The notes under the pieces were generated by a model. That model did no database searches. It saw nothing but the letters and a program-made list of their open reading frames with translations, and was not told where the DNA came from. DNA of 6,908 nucleotides from Endomicrobium sp. GTDB lineage: Bacteria > Elusimicrobiota > Endomicrobiia > Endomicrobiales > Endomicrobiaceae. This document shows, in pieces, positions 1 to 6,751 of this stretch (the stretch's first letter is position 1; the number at the start of each line of letters is the position of its first letter). The stretch spans positions 1 to 6,908 of the forward strand of contig JAISDI010000275.1 of assembly GCA_031264895.1 (NCBI GenBank). Reading direction: 5' to 3'. Position numbers and translations under genes: made by a program.

Positions 1-686
1 GCGGATATGTACCTTCTCAATATTTCTGCGGCTTTATAATAAAAAATCTTGGCTTCGCCGTTTCTTATAAATTCCGACAGTCCGTCAAGAAGATTTAAAG
101 CTTCGGTTTGCGGATCAACGACAATTTCTTTTTTATGAGTTTTTTGTACGGCGTCTTTTATTACAAAATATGCCAAAACGCACATAAGAATTATAAGAAA
201 AATGATTCCCGCGGCATTTATCGGTTTTACGGAAAGTTTTTTAAGAGGTTTTATGTCTTTTATGTCCTGCTGTCCGCCTGTAAGCGCGCTGTTTATGATG
301 ACCTGCGATTCCGGCGTGAAAAACATTCTTTTGCTTCCAGAAGAATTTATATAAGTTATGCCTGCGGGTTCTATACGCAAATTTCCGGTTTTGTAAGCGG
401 CAATATCAAAAGTTATGAGATAGACATTAGGCTCTTGGGAAATATGTTTTGCCGAAAATTTTACCGTATCGAAATTTTCAAAAATTATTTCTTTATTTAC
501 CGCTATGTACGCGTTTTCAGGCAGTTCGGCTTTTATGGCAAACTTTATAATATCGCCTATTCGCGCTTCGTCCTTATCCAAAGACGCGCTGACAACGGGT
601 TCCAAAACCGCCGCAAAAAGATTTGCGCATGACAAAAACAAAATAAATAAAAATATCGGAAATCGTTTGAATAATATTTTTTTCAT
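1..686 (-). CDS. BatD-like membrane protein, C-terminus cut off by window edge
   Basis: I translated 228 residues from the ATG at 686; the frame stays open to the left edge, so the end is missing. Residues 1-28 look like a signal peptide: basic start (MKKILFKR), hydrophobic core, then either cleavage after LFAA or a poor lipobox (LFLSC). Residues about 30-140 form a beta-rich extracytoplasmic stretch opening with VSASLDKDEARIGD, a pattern typical of BatD-type domains. DIKDIKPL at 141-148 matches the DIRDIK-P motif common just before the membrane in BatD and DUF4381-like proteins. One membrane segment spans about 160-176, followed by a cytosolic helical region (EALNLLDGL from about residue 194, then AAEILRRYIS) of the kind that follows it in these families. 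The ATG touches the DUF58 stop codon (TAAATG) and has only a weak GGG-type ribosome site, suggesting translational coupling. Role inferred: membrane partner of the MoxR/DUF58 pair. The exact family is uncertain because the protein is incomplete. Confidence 0.72.
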   Translation of the reverse strand, partial: MKKILFKRFPIFLFILFLSCANLFAAVLEPVVSASLDKDEARIGDIIKFAIKAELPENAYIAVNKEIIFENFDTVKFSAKHISQEPNVYLITFDIAAYKTGNLRIEPAGITYINSSGSKRMFFTPESQVIINSALTGGQQDIKDIKPLKKLSVKPINAAGIIFLIILMCVLAYFVIKDAVQKTHKKEIVVDPQTEALNLLDGLSEFIRNGEAKIFYYKAAEILRRYIS

Positions 687-1568
687 TTATCCCAAAGCGC
701 TCCGCCGTTCTCTTTCTTTGAAAAATTTCGTTAAAGGCTTGATATAAGATTTCGCTGTATTCAAATTTATGACGTCAACTTTAGCTTTTCTGAATATGTC
801 CTGCGCGGCTTTATCCAGCGCGGCGCTTTTTTCTTTCAGCAAATTATTGTTATGGAAAGTGTCCGTTGTAAAATATTTTCCGCTTTCGGGATCATACATT
901 TCGACAAGACCTATGTCCGGCAGGCTGTTTTCCTTATCGTCATTTATTTTTATACATATCAAGTCATGCTTTTTTGAAGTTATAGACAAATCCCTTTCAT
1001 ATCCGCTATCTTGAAAATCCGATATGAGAAAAACTACGGCTTTTTTTCGCCAAATTTCGTTTATGGCTTTTAATGCGGCGGCAATGGAAGTTTTACGTCC
1101 GGAAGGTTTAAAATCGAGAATTTCTTTTATTATTCTCAAAATATTATTTTTGCCTTTTTTTGGGGTGATTATTTTTTCGACTTTATCGGTAAAAGAAAGC
1201 ATTCCTGCCCTGTCATTGTTTTTTAAAGCCGCAAACGCAAGCACGGCGGCAACTTCCGCGGCGACTTCGGATTTAAGTTTATCTGCGCTGCCGAATTGCT
1301 GCGACGCAGAAAAATCTATCAGAAAAATTACGGTAAGTTCTCTTTCTTCCGAGAAAAGTTTTATATACGGTTTTCCGTGGCGCGCGGTAACATTGCGGTC
1401 GATGTTTCTTATATCATCGCCGACCTGATACTCTCTTACTTCCGCAAACTCGATTCCCTGCCCTTTAAACACGCTTTGATACTGCCCTGCAAAAACTTCG
1501 TTGACTAATTTATTTGACCTTATTTCAAGTTTGCGAATCTGTTGTTTTAAAATTTCTTTATCTAACAT
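687..1568 (-). CDS. DUF58 family protein (VWA-like), MoxR partner
   Basis: This 293-residue protein is a clear DUF58 member. The family signature runs through GQYQSVFKGQGIEFAEVREY at residues 28-47, then VGDDIRNIDRNVTAR (49-63) and KPYIKLFSEERELT (66-79). A strand followed by DFSAS at 85-89 fits the DxSxS metal-site motif of von Willebrand A folds. T160 in GRKTSIAAAL and D184 in LISDFQD could supply the other metal-site positions. There is no signal peptide or membrane segment, so it should be cytosolic. DUF58 proteins are almost always encoded beside MoxR ATPases and are thought to act as their adaptors or substrates; the biochemical role is poorly known. It starts 49 bp after moxR with a modest AAAAGG ribosome site at 1572-1577, and its TAA directly abuts the ATG of the next gene. 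Length is normal for the family. Confidence 0.93.
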   Translation of the reverse strand: MLDKEILKQQIRKLEIRSNKLVNEVFAGQYQSVFKGQGIEFAEVREYQVGDDIRNIDRNVTARHGKPYIKLFSEERELTVIFLIDFSASQQFGSADKLKSEVAAEVAAVLAFAALKNNDRAGMLSFTDKVEKIITPKKGKNNILRIIKEILDFKPSGRKTSIAAALKAINEIWRKKAVVFLISDFQDSGYERDLSITSKKHDLICIKINDDKENSLPDIGLVEMYDPESGKYFTTDTFHNNNLLKEKSAALDKAAQDIFRKAKVDVINLNTAKSYIKPLTKFFKERERRSALG

Positions 1569-1617
1569 ATACCTTTTAACAATTTCTATAATTTAATTTG
1601 AATTTTTCAGCGCACGT

Positions 1618-2610
1618 TTAAGGCACTTCAACTCCGCAGAAAATCTTCTCTATTATATCGTCCGAAGTTATTGAATCGGCTTCGGCTTCGTATGTTATAA
1701 GAATTCTGTGTCTTAAAACGTCCGGGCCTATAATTTTTATGTCTTCCGGCATTACGTATGCTCTGCCCTGCAAAAACGCATAAGCTTTTGCCGCAAGCGT
1801 AAGATTTATTGTCGCTCTTGGCGAAGCGCCGTAAGCTATAAGATTTTTGAGTTCGTCAAGTTTATACTCTTCGGGTTTTCTTGAGGCAAACACTATGTCG
1901 ACTATATAATTTTTTACTTTGTCGTCAACGTAAATATGTTCTATAAGGTTTTTCGCTTCCTGAATTTCTTCGACGGACACAATTGGTTTGACCTCTTCAT
2001 GTTTGTGCGTCATTTTCTCAAGTATGATTTTTTCGTCTTCTTTGCCCGGATATCCGACTTTAAGTTTAAGCATAAATCTGTCGACCTGCGCTTCCGGAAG
2101 CGGATATGTTCCTTCCTGCTCTATAGGGTTTTGCGTCGCCATAACGAGAAAAGGTTTTGGCAAAGCAAAAGTCGTATCGCCTATCGTCACCTGTTTTTCC
2201 TGCATGGCTTCAAGCAGCGCGCTTTGAACTTTTGCGGGCGCGCGGTTAATTTCGTCGGCAAGGATTATGTTTGCAAATACCGGCCCTTTTTTTATCGTAA
2301 AATCGCCGCTTTGCGGATTATAAATCAGCGTTCCGGTAATGTCTGCGGGAAGCAGATCCGGCGTAAACTGTATTCTTTTATACGAAGCGCGTATTGTCGC
2401 CGCCATGCTTTTTACGGCCAAAGTTTTTGCCAGTCCCGGAAGACCTTCCAAAAGTATGTGTCCGTCCGAAAGAAGTCCGATGAGCATTCTTTCCAGAACG
2501 TATTTTTGTCCTACGACGGTATTTGAAATTTCGTCGAGAAGTCTTGAAGCAAAAACGCTTTTGCCGCGCACTTTTTCATTTAAAGCATTTATGTCCGCTA
2601 AATCTGCCAT
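1618..2610 (-). CDS. moxR: MoxR-family AAA+ ATPase
   Basis: This 330-residue protein has the full MoxR ATPase core. Walker A is GLPGLAKT at 56-63 and Walker B is IILADE at 115-120. Sensor 1 is in MATQNP (157-162), an arginine-finger region is EAQVDRF (173-179), and the sensor 2 arginine is in GASPRAT (261-267). The stretch EGTYPLPEAQVDRF is highly characteristic of MoxR. The C-terminal helical lid includes GRAYVMPEDI and LRHRILITYEAEA. Members are hexameric ATPases, thought to act as chaperones that mature or remodel protein complexes, often of the envelope or with metal cofactors. The ATG at 2610 has a strong GGAGG at 2616-2620, five bases upstream. It is the first gene of the left block, after a 368-bp gene-free spacer, and is followed by DUF58 and a BatD-like gene, the usual order of Bat/MoxR clusters. 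The client of this one is unknown. Confidence 0.96.
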   Translation of the reverse strand: MADLADINALNEKVRGKSVFASRLLDEISNTVVGQKYVLERMLIGLLSDGHILLEGLPGLAKTLAVKSMAATIRASYKRIQFTPDLLPADITGTLIYNPQSGDFTIKKGPVFANIILADEINRAPAKVQSALLEAMQEKQVTIGDTTFALPKPFLVMATQNPIEQEGTYPLPEAQVDRFMLKLKVGYPGKEDEKIILEKMTHKHEEVKPIVSVEEIQEAKNLIEHIYVDDKVKNYIVDIVFASRKPEEYKLDELKNLIAYGASPRATINLTLAAKAYAFLQGRAYVMPEDIKIIGPDVLRHRILITYEAEADSITSDDIIEKIFCGVEVP

Positions 2611-2786
2611 TTATCCCTCCAAAATAGAAATGGGTATTTCTAAAAACCCTAAAAAAGTTAAAACTAAAAGTTTGTCATCAACCCGCTGATTTGTATTTAA
2701 CAATTCCCTGTAACAGATTCAGGCAAAGACAAACTTTGTTTGCATGGTGACAGACAGCGTTGTGTCGTCGTCATCAAGCCACTAAC

Positions 2787-2820
2787 ATGGATGCCCGATT
2801 ACGAACTTCGGGCATGACGG
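2787..2820 (-). repeat. Hairpin repeat copy 1 (reverse orientation)
   Basis: An 8-bp perfect stem, ATGCCCGA at 2791-2798 with TCGGGCAT at 2808-2815, encloses a 9-base loop. Read on the minus strand it is flanked by GTC before the stem and CCATG after it, matching the flanks of copies 2 and 3. The third stem pair is G-C here. Seen directly in the sequence; membership in a genome-wide family is inferred. Confidence 0.85.
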
Positions 2821-2840
2821 CAAAGATAATTTCGCTTTTT

Positions 2841-2877
2841 TGTCATTCCCGAAGGTTTTTATCGGGAATCCATTTTG
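2841..2877 (+). repeat. Hairpin repeat copy 2 (forward orientation)
   Basis: An 8-bp perfect stem, ATTCCCGA at 2845-2852 with TCGGGAAT at 2862-2869, encloses a 9-base loop. It is flanked by TGTC on the left and CCATTTTG on the right. The third stem pair is T-A here. It lies about 20 bp from copy 1 in the opposite orientation, with the GTC ends facing each other. No T-run follows the stem on either strand, so it does not look like an intrinsic terminator. Confidence 0.88.
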
Positions 2878-2885
2878 CTGTTTGT

Positions 2886-2914
2886 TGTCAATGCTGAATT
2901 TATTTCAGCATCTG
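2886..2914. repeat. Second-type hairpin, ATGCTGAA stem
   Basis: ATGCTGAA at 2891-2898 pairs perfectly with TTCAGCAT at 2904-2911 around a 5-base loop. It is flanked by TTGTCA on the left and CTG on the right. The layout (GTCA, stem starting AT, stem ending AT) resembles the other hairpin repeats here, but the core differs (CTGAA rather than CCCGA) and the loop is 5 rather than 9 bases. Similar GTCATGCTGAA hairpins are, from general recollection, dispersed in several bacterial genomes. Only one copy is in this window. Confidence 0.7.
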
Positions 2915-2978
2915 CCGTTGCCGTTTCCGTTTAATATGCCGCCTGCAAAGGCCAGGGTGACGGCTAGAGATACACGCC

Positions 2979-4244
2979 CTAATTGCGTATGGTTCCGCTG
3001 CCTCTGACTACATACTTTGTCGTGGTAAGCTCTTTTATGCCCATTGTTCCGCGGGCATGAAGTTTCATAGTGGAAATCCCTATTTCACAGCCCAGCCCGA
3101 AAACGCTGCCGTCGTGCAGCCTTGTCGACGCATTGTGAAAAACCGCCGCAGAATCGACTTCCATAAGAAATTTGTCGGCAGCCTCTTTATTGTTTGTTAT
3201 TATAGCGTCCGAATGCATTGAACCGTATTTGTTGATATGCGCTATCGCTTCCTCGATCGAGTTCACGACTTTAATTGAAAGTTCAAGGTCGTGGTACTCT
3301 TTACTCCAGTTTTCCTCAGAAGCTTCGTTTACCGAAGGAACTATTGATTTTGTTAAGGCGCAGCCGTTTATTTTTACGCCGGAATCAAAATAATTTTTGC
3401 ACATCTGGGGCAAAAATTTTGACGCAATGTCTTTATGGACCAAAAGAGTTTCCATAGCATTGCAAACTCCGGGACGCTGGCATTTTGCGTTAAAAGCAAT
3501 TTTAAAAGCCATATCCATATCCGCGTCTTTATCGACATAAGTGTGGCATAACCCTTTCCCGTGCGATAAAACGGGTATGGACGAATTTTGATTTATAAAA
3601 TTGACCAGTTCTTCGCTGCCTCTGGGAATAAGCAAATCTATAAAATATTTAAGTTTTATCATTTCCAAAACCGCGGTTCTGTCTGTAGTGTCTATAAATT
3701 GTACGGCTCCGGCAGGCATGCCGGCTTTTACGCCCGCTTCGCTTATTATTTTTGCAAGAATTCTGTTTGAGTTTATGGCTTCCGAGCCGCCTTTTAAAAC
3801 AACGGCGTTTCCGGCTTTCAAACAAAGAGTCGCGGCGTCAACGGTTACGTTAGGGCGCGATTCATAAATCATAGATATGACGCCCAAAGGTACCCTGATT
3901 TTTTTAATGTCTATTTCTATAGAAGGTTTATACTCTTCTACGCAAGAGCCGACTGGGTCTTCAAGAAGAATTACGTCTTTAACGCCTTTTATCATATCGC
4001 CGATTCTTTTTTCGTCAAGAGTAAGCCTGTCTATAAGAGCCGCAGAAAGACCGGCATCTTTTGCGGCGTCAACGTCAATTTCATTGTGAAAAAGAATTTC
4101 TTTTGCGTTTTGGGCAAGAGCTTCGGCCATAGCCGCAAGCATATTGTTTTTCTGCCCGGACGTCATGACGGAAAGTTTTCTCGAAGCTTCTTTTGCCGCC
4201 GACGCTTTCATCATTACAGCTTGTTTTATTTCATTGTTTTCCAT
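2979..4244 (-). CDS. proA: Gamma-glutamyl phosphate reductase (glutamate-5-semialdehyde dehydrogenase)
   Basis: ProA reduces gamma-glutamyl phosphate with NADPH to glutamate-5-semialdehyde, the second step of proline synthesis from glutamate, in the cytosol. The 421-residue length is normal. Family blocks are all present: VPLGVISMIYESRPNVTVDA (118-137), LKAGNAVVLKGGSEA (142-156), then IPRGSEELV (206-214). The catalytic cysteine should be C261 in KCQRPGVCNAMETLLVH (254-270). Near the end come DSAAVFHNAST (364-374), FGLGCEIGISTMKLHARG (382-399), and a typical tail. ARGTMG replaces the more usual ARGPMG, a mild change away from the catalytic cysteine. The ATG at 4244 has CGGAG at 4251-4255, six bases upstream, and the gene ends in TAG. 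It starts 23 bp after the flavin-type protein and is probably cotranscribed with it and the aconitase. The partner kinase gene proB is not in the window. Confidence 0.97.
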   Translation of the reverse strand: MENNEIKQAVMMKASAAKEASRKLSVMTSGQKNNMLAAMAEALAQNAKEILFHNEIDVDAAKDAGLSAALIDRLTLDEKRIGDMIKGVKDVILLEDPVGSCVEEYKPSIEIDIKKIRVPLGVISMIYESRPNVTVDAATLCLKAGNAVVLKGGSEAINSNRILAKIISEAGVKAGMPAGAVQFIDTTDRTAVLEMIKLKYFIDLLIPRGSEELVNFINQNSSIPVLSHGKGLCHTYVDKDADMDMAFKIAFNAKCQRPGVCNAMETLLVHKDIASKFLPQMCKNYFDSGVKINGCALTKSIVPSVNEASEENWSKEYHDLELSIKVVNSIEEAIAHINKYGSMHSDAIITNNKEAADKFLMEVDSAAVFHNASTRLHDGSVFGLGCEIGISTMKLHARGTMGIKELTTTKYVVRGSGTIRN

Positions 4245-4267
4245 ATAGCGCTCCGTTGCGTTTTACT

Positions 4268-4723
4268 TCATAATATTCCGCAGCTTACTTTAAAATCTCC
4301 GTTATAATATTTGTATTGCTCCGGAGTAAATTTTAAAAGCGAATAATCCGGATCAGACACGCCGCCTTTATAGTACATTGTCCAGTTTTCATGCCAAAAA
4401 TTTTCTTTAAGCGCTTTATCTTTTATTATCTCTATCGTTCCTTTAAACAGCAGTCCTTCAAAAGTTCCCGGATTTACGTAGTACACGGACGCTTTGTTTG
4501 CATCAACGATGTGATTTAGTTTTTGCGACGCTGTATTGGAAGTGAAATAAGAAATAAAATTATCGTCGAAATATTTTTTAAGTTTAGGAAACGATTCCGG
4601 ATTTCGCAAATTAAGCATTGCGCGCGTTTCCGGAAACCCGTTTTCGTTTACCGTTGAAAGAAATACAAATTCCGGCTGAACGCTTAAAGATTTAAACTTG
4701 TTCAAAAGCAGAGATTTTTCCAT
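4268..4723 (-). CDS. Pyridoxamine 5'-phosphate oxidase family protein (flavin split barrel)
   Basis: This 151-residue protein matches the small split-barrel group often annotated as general stress protein 26-like. Typical blocks in order are FLSTVNENGFPETRAM (21-36), YFTSNTASQKLNHI (59-72), then KASVYYVNP (77-85). After these come LLFKGTIEIIKDKAL (91-105), the tryptophan-rich helix FWHENWTMYY (109-118), and GGVSDPDYSLLKFTPEQYKY (120-139). Members usually bind FMN, or a related cofactor, as dimers in the cytosol and carry out redox chemistry on mostly unknown substrates. It is shorter than true PdxH (about 200-220 residues) and lacks the PdxH C-terminal region, so vitamin B6 oxidation should not be assumed. 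A strong GGAGG at 4728-4732 precedes the ATG by four bases. Gaps of 23 bp on both sides place it inside the aconitase-proA transcript. The specific substrate cannot be told from sequence. Confidence 0.88.
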   Translation of the reverse strand: MEKSLLLNKFKSLSVQPEFVFLSTVNENGFPETRAMLNLRNPESFPKLKKYFDDNFISYFTSNTASQKLNHIVDANKASVYYVNPGTFEGLLFKGTIEIIKDKALKENFWHENWTMYYKGGVSDPDYSLLKFTPEQYKYYNGDFKVSCGIL

Positions 4724-4746
4724 TACTCCTCCGGTTAAAACTTTAT

Positions 4747-6666
4747 TTATTTTGAATCTGACTTGATCCAGTTTAACAGGCCTCCGGCAAGCAAAATTTC
4801 TTTTTGCCTTTGCGTTAAAGCGTAATTGGCTTTTATTTGTTTTCCGTTTTTCGTTTTTATCAAAAAATCTTCGTTATTTTTGAGAATATTTGCCGCGTCG
4901 GCAAAAGTCAGCGCGTCTCCTGTCTCTATTAAATCGTAATCTTTCGGATTGTCAAAAGTCAGCGGAATTATCCCGAAATTTATCAAATTTGCCAGATGTA
5001 TCCTTGCAAAAGATTTTACGAGAAGTATTTTAATGTTCAAAAATCTCGGCGCCAAAGCCGCATGTTCTCTTGAAGATCCCTGTCCGTAATTCTCTCCGCC
5101 GATTATGATACCGTTTTCTATTGTTTTTGCTCTCTTTGCAAAATCCGGATCGACGGCGGCATAAGTAAACTCAGAAATTTTCGGGAGATTGGATCTGAAC
5201 GGCAAGATTTTAGCGCCGGCGGGCAAAATGTGATCCGTTGAAATATTATCGCCGACTTTTAACGCTGCCGTCGCATTGTTTTTTAAATCAAAAGTAAACT
5301 GTTTAAGCGAAACTATGTTCGGGCCTTTTATAACTTCGACTTTTGAGCCGTCTTCGGAAGGCTGCTGGAACTGCGCGTCGTCTATAAGAAATTTTTCCGG
5401 CATTTTTATATCCGGTTTCTTGCCGAAATATTTTACGGGATCGGTTATTTTCCCGCTTAAAGCCGCCGCAAGCGCAACTTCCGGCGAGCAAAGATAAACC
5501 TGCGCGTCCTTTGTGCCGCTTCTTCCTTCAAAATTTCTGTTAAAAGTTCTTAAAGAAACGGCGGCGCTTTTTGGCGATTGTCCCATGCCTATGCACGGGC
5601 CGCACGCGCTTTCCAAAATTCTTGCGCCGCTTTCAATAATATCAAACAAAGCTTCGCTTTGACCAAGCATAGCAAGAACCTGTCTTGACCCGGGCGACAC
5701 TACAAAACTTACGTCTTTATTTATCTTTCTGCCTTTAAGCGTCCGCGCGACAAGAAGCATATCCGCAAGCGACGAGTTTGTGCACGACCCTATCCCGACC
5801 TGATCGACTGTAATGCCTTCTATATCTTTTACTTTTACAACTTTATCAGGCATATGCGGACATGCTATCAAAGGTTCAAGTTCGTTTAAATCTATGATTA
5901 TTTCGCCGTCGTATACGGCGTCTGCGTCCGGAACTATTTGCGTCCACAAATTTCCGCGTCCCTGACGGACAAGAAAATCTTTTGTTATTTCGTCAGAAGG
6001 AAAAATGCTTGTGGTAGCGCCGAGTTCAGTTCCCATATTCGTTATCGTCGCTCTTTCCGGAACGGACAGTGTTTTTACGCCTTCTCCGGCGAACTCGTAT
6101 ATTTTTCCGCGCCCGCCTTTGACGCTCTCTATTCGGAGGAGTTCAAGAATAATATCTTTTGCGCTGACCCAGTCTCTCAATTTTCCTTTGAGATTTACTT
6201 TTATGATTTTCGGCATAGTTATATAAAAAGGCTGTCCGGCCATTGCGCAGGCAACGTCAAGCCCGCCGGCGCCGAAAGCCAGCATTCCTATACCGCCGCC
6301 CGTAGGAGTGTGCGAATCTGAACCGATAAGAGTCATTCCCGGAACGCCAAACCTTTCGAGATGTACCTGATGGCATATGCCGTTGCCCGCAGGAGAAAAA
6401 ACTATCCCGTATTTTGTCGCTATAGTCTGCAAAAATTTGTGATCGTCCGCATTTTCAAATCCGGACTGCAAAGTATTGTGGTCTACGTAACTTACAGAAA
6501 GCTTGGTTTTCACCCTTGGCACGCCCATTGCTTCAAACTGAAGATAAGCCATAGTCCCCGTAGCGTCCTGCGTAAGAGTTTGATCTATTTTCAAACCTAT
6601 TTCTTCACCGGCTTTCATTTCCCCGCTGAGCAAATGCCGCTCAATAATTTTTTTTGCAACGCTCAC
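4747..6666 (-). CDS. acn: Aconitate hydratase, short Aquifex type
   Basis: Aconitase interconverts citrate and isocitrate in the cytosol using a [4Fe-4S] cluster. Cluster ligands should be C295 in GIGSCTNSS (291-299) and C355 and C358 in ESACGPCIGMG (352-362). Other active-site blocks are YVDHN (60-64), GSDSHTPTGGGIGMLAFGAG (115-134), VVSPGSRQVL (322-331) and NRNFEGRSGT (376-385). The C-terminal swivel domain carries NISTDHILPAGAK (474-486) and GENYGQGSSREHAAL (524-538). At 639 residues it is much shorter than AcnA (about 890) or AcnB, and fits the putative Aquifex-type aconitase group, with the LeuC-like and LeuD-like parts fused in the usual order. Homoaconitase or isopropylmalate isomerase activity is less likely, as those are normally split into two subunits. 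The start is GTG; an in-frame TAA lies one codon upstream, so no longer form is possible. It is the first gene of its block. Confidence 0.95.
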   Translation of the reverse strand: MSVAKKIIERHLLSGEMKAGEEIGLKIDQTLTQDATGTMAYLQFEAMGVPRVKTKLSVSYVDHNTLQSGFENADDHKFLQTIATKYGIVFSPAGNGICHQVHLERFGVPGMTLIGSDSHTPTGGGIGMLAFGAGGLDVACAMAGQPFYITMPKIIKVNLKGKLRDWVSAKDIILELLRIESVKGGRGKIYEFAGEGVKTLSVPERATITNMGTELGATTSIFPSDEITKDFLVRQGRGNLWTQIVPDADAVYDGEIIIDLNELEPLIACPHMPDKVVKVKDIEGITVDQVGIGSCTNSSLADMLLVARTLKGRKINKDVSFVVSPGSRQVLAMLGQSEALFDIIESGARILESACGPCIGMGQSPKSAAVSLRTFNRNFEGRSGTKDAQVYLCSPEVALAAALSGKITDPVKYFGKKPDIKMPEKFLIDDAQFQQPSEDGSKVEVIKGPNIVSLKQFTFDLKNNATAALKVGDNISTDHILPAGAKILPFRSNLPKISEFTYAAVDPDFAKRAKTIENGIIIGGENYGQGSSREHAALAPRFLNIKILLVKSFARIHLANLINFGIIPLTFDNPKDYDLIETGDALTFADAANILKNNEDFLIKTKNGKQIKANYALTQRQKEILLAGGLLNWIKSDSK

Positions 6667-6672
6667 TTTTTA

Positions 6673-6679
6673 CCCCTTT
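6673..6679 (-). promoter_or_regulatory. Ribosome binding site deciding the GTG start of aconitase
   Basis: On the minus strand AAAGGGG sits six bases before GTG at 6666-6664. The in-frame stop codon at 6670-6672 rules out any upstream start, so this site and the GTG fix the N-terminus (MSVAKKIIERHLL, matching the expected family start). Confidence 0.7.
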
Positions 6680-6698
6680 TATATATAAAGATTTTATA

Positions 6699-6727
6699 AT
6701 TTTACTATATTGAAACAATATCTTCAA
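6699..6727 (-). promoter_or_regulatory. Probable sigma-70-type promoter of the aconitase operon
   Basis: On the minus strand TTGAAG (6727-6722, 4 of 6 to TTGACA) is followed after exactly 17 bases by TAAAAT (6704-6699, 5 of 6 to TATAAT). Transcription would begin around 6690, giving a short AT-rich leader of roughly 25 bases before the GTG. The spacing, position and match make it the best promoter in the window; no experimental support is available here. Confidence 0.6.
6707..6721. promoter_or_regulatory. Perfect dyad in the promoter spacer, candidate operator
   Basis: ATATTG at 6707-6712 and CAATAT at 6716-6721 form perfect 6-bp arms around AAA. The dyad lies wholly between the -35 and -10 boxes, where a bound repressor would block RNA polymerase. 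The sequence is AT-rich, so chance is possible. I do not recognise it as the site of a particular regulator. Confidence 0.4.
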
Positions 6728-6751
6728 ATTTTGCGCATTTACCTTATTACA

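Larger units (their letters stand above)
2611..2978. other. Gene-free spacer between proA and moxR, rich in hairpins
   Basis: No convincing gene lies in these 368 bases. Three strong stem-loops are described separately (2791-2815, 2845-2869, 2891-2911). Weaker structure includes a CAAAG/CTTTG hairpin at 2724-2738 and a GCCT/AGGC hairpin at 2941-2952. A hexamer is repeated three times at 2915-2932 (CCGTTG, CCGTTT, CCGTTT). No stem-loop is followed by a T-run on the minus strand, so a textbook intrinsic terminator for the proA transcript is not visible, though the hairpins could shape its 3' end. A moxR promoter is expected here, but I found no -35/-10 pair good enough to call. Confidence 0.8.

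Noticed and set aside
108..632. Long plus-strand open frame opposite the BatD-like gene
   Set aside because: Its composition (rich in F, Y, R, K) is that of an antisense shadow. The minus strand gives a signal peptide, a DIKDIKP motif and a membrane segment in a sensible order.
1936..2526. Plus-strand open frame of 196 residues opposite moxR
   Set aside because: It overlaps a fully motif-supported MoxR gene and has no recognisable domain or good ribosome site.
2845..2869. Intrinsic terminator for proA or for a plus-strand transcript
   Set aside because: The stem is good, but on the minus strand it is followed by GACAAAAAAG and on the plus strand by CCATTTTGC; neither is a proper T-run.
2787..2911. 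Possible CRISPR array from several similar palindromes
   Set aside because: The units are not identical, are in mixed orientation, and have no regular spacers or cas genes nearby.
4268..4723. True pyridoxamine phosphate oxidase PdxH
   Set aside because: At 151 residues it is too short and lacks the PdxH C-terminal region; it fits the stress-protein-26-like group better.
5938..6321. Plus-strand open frame opposite the aconitase
   Set aside because: It lies within a well-conserved aconitase coding region; no family features.
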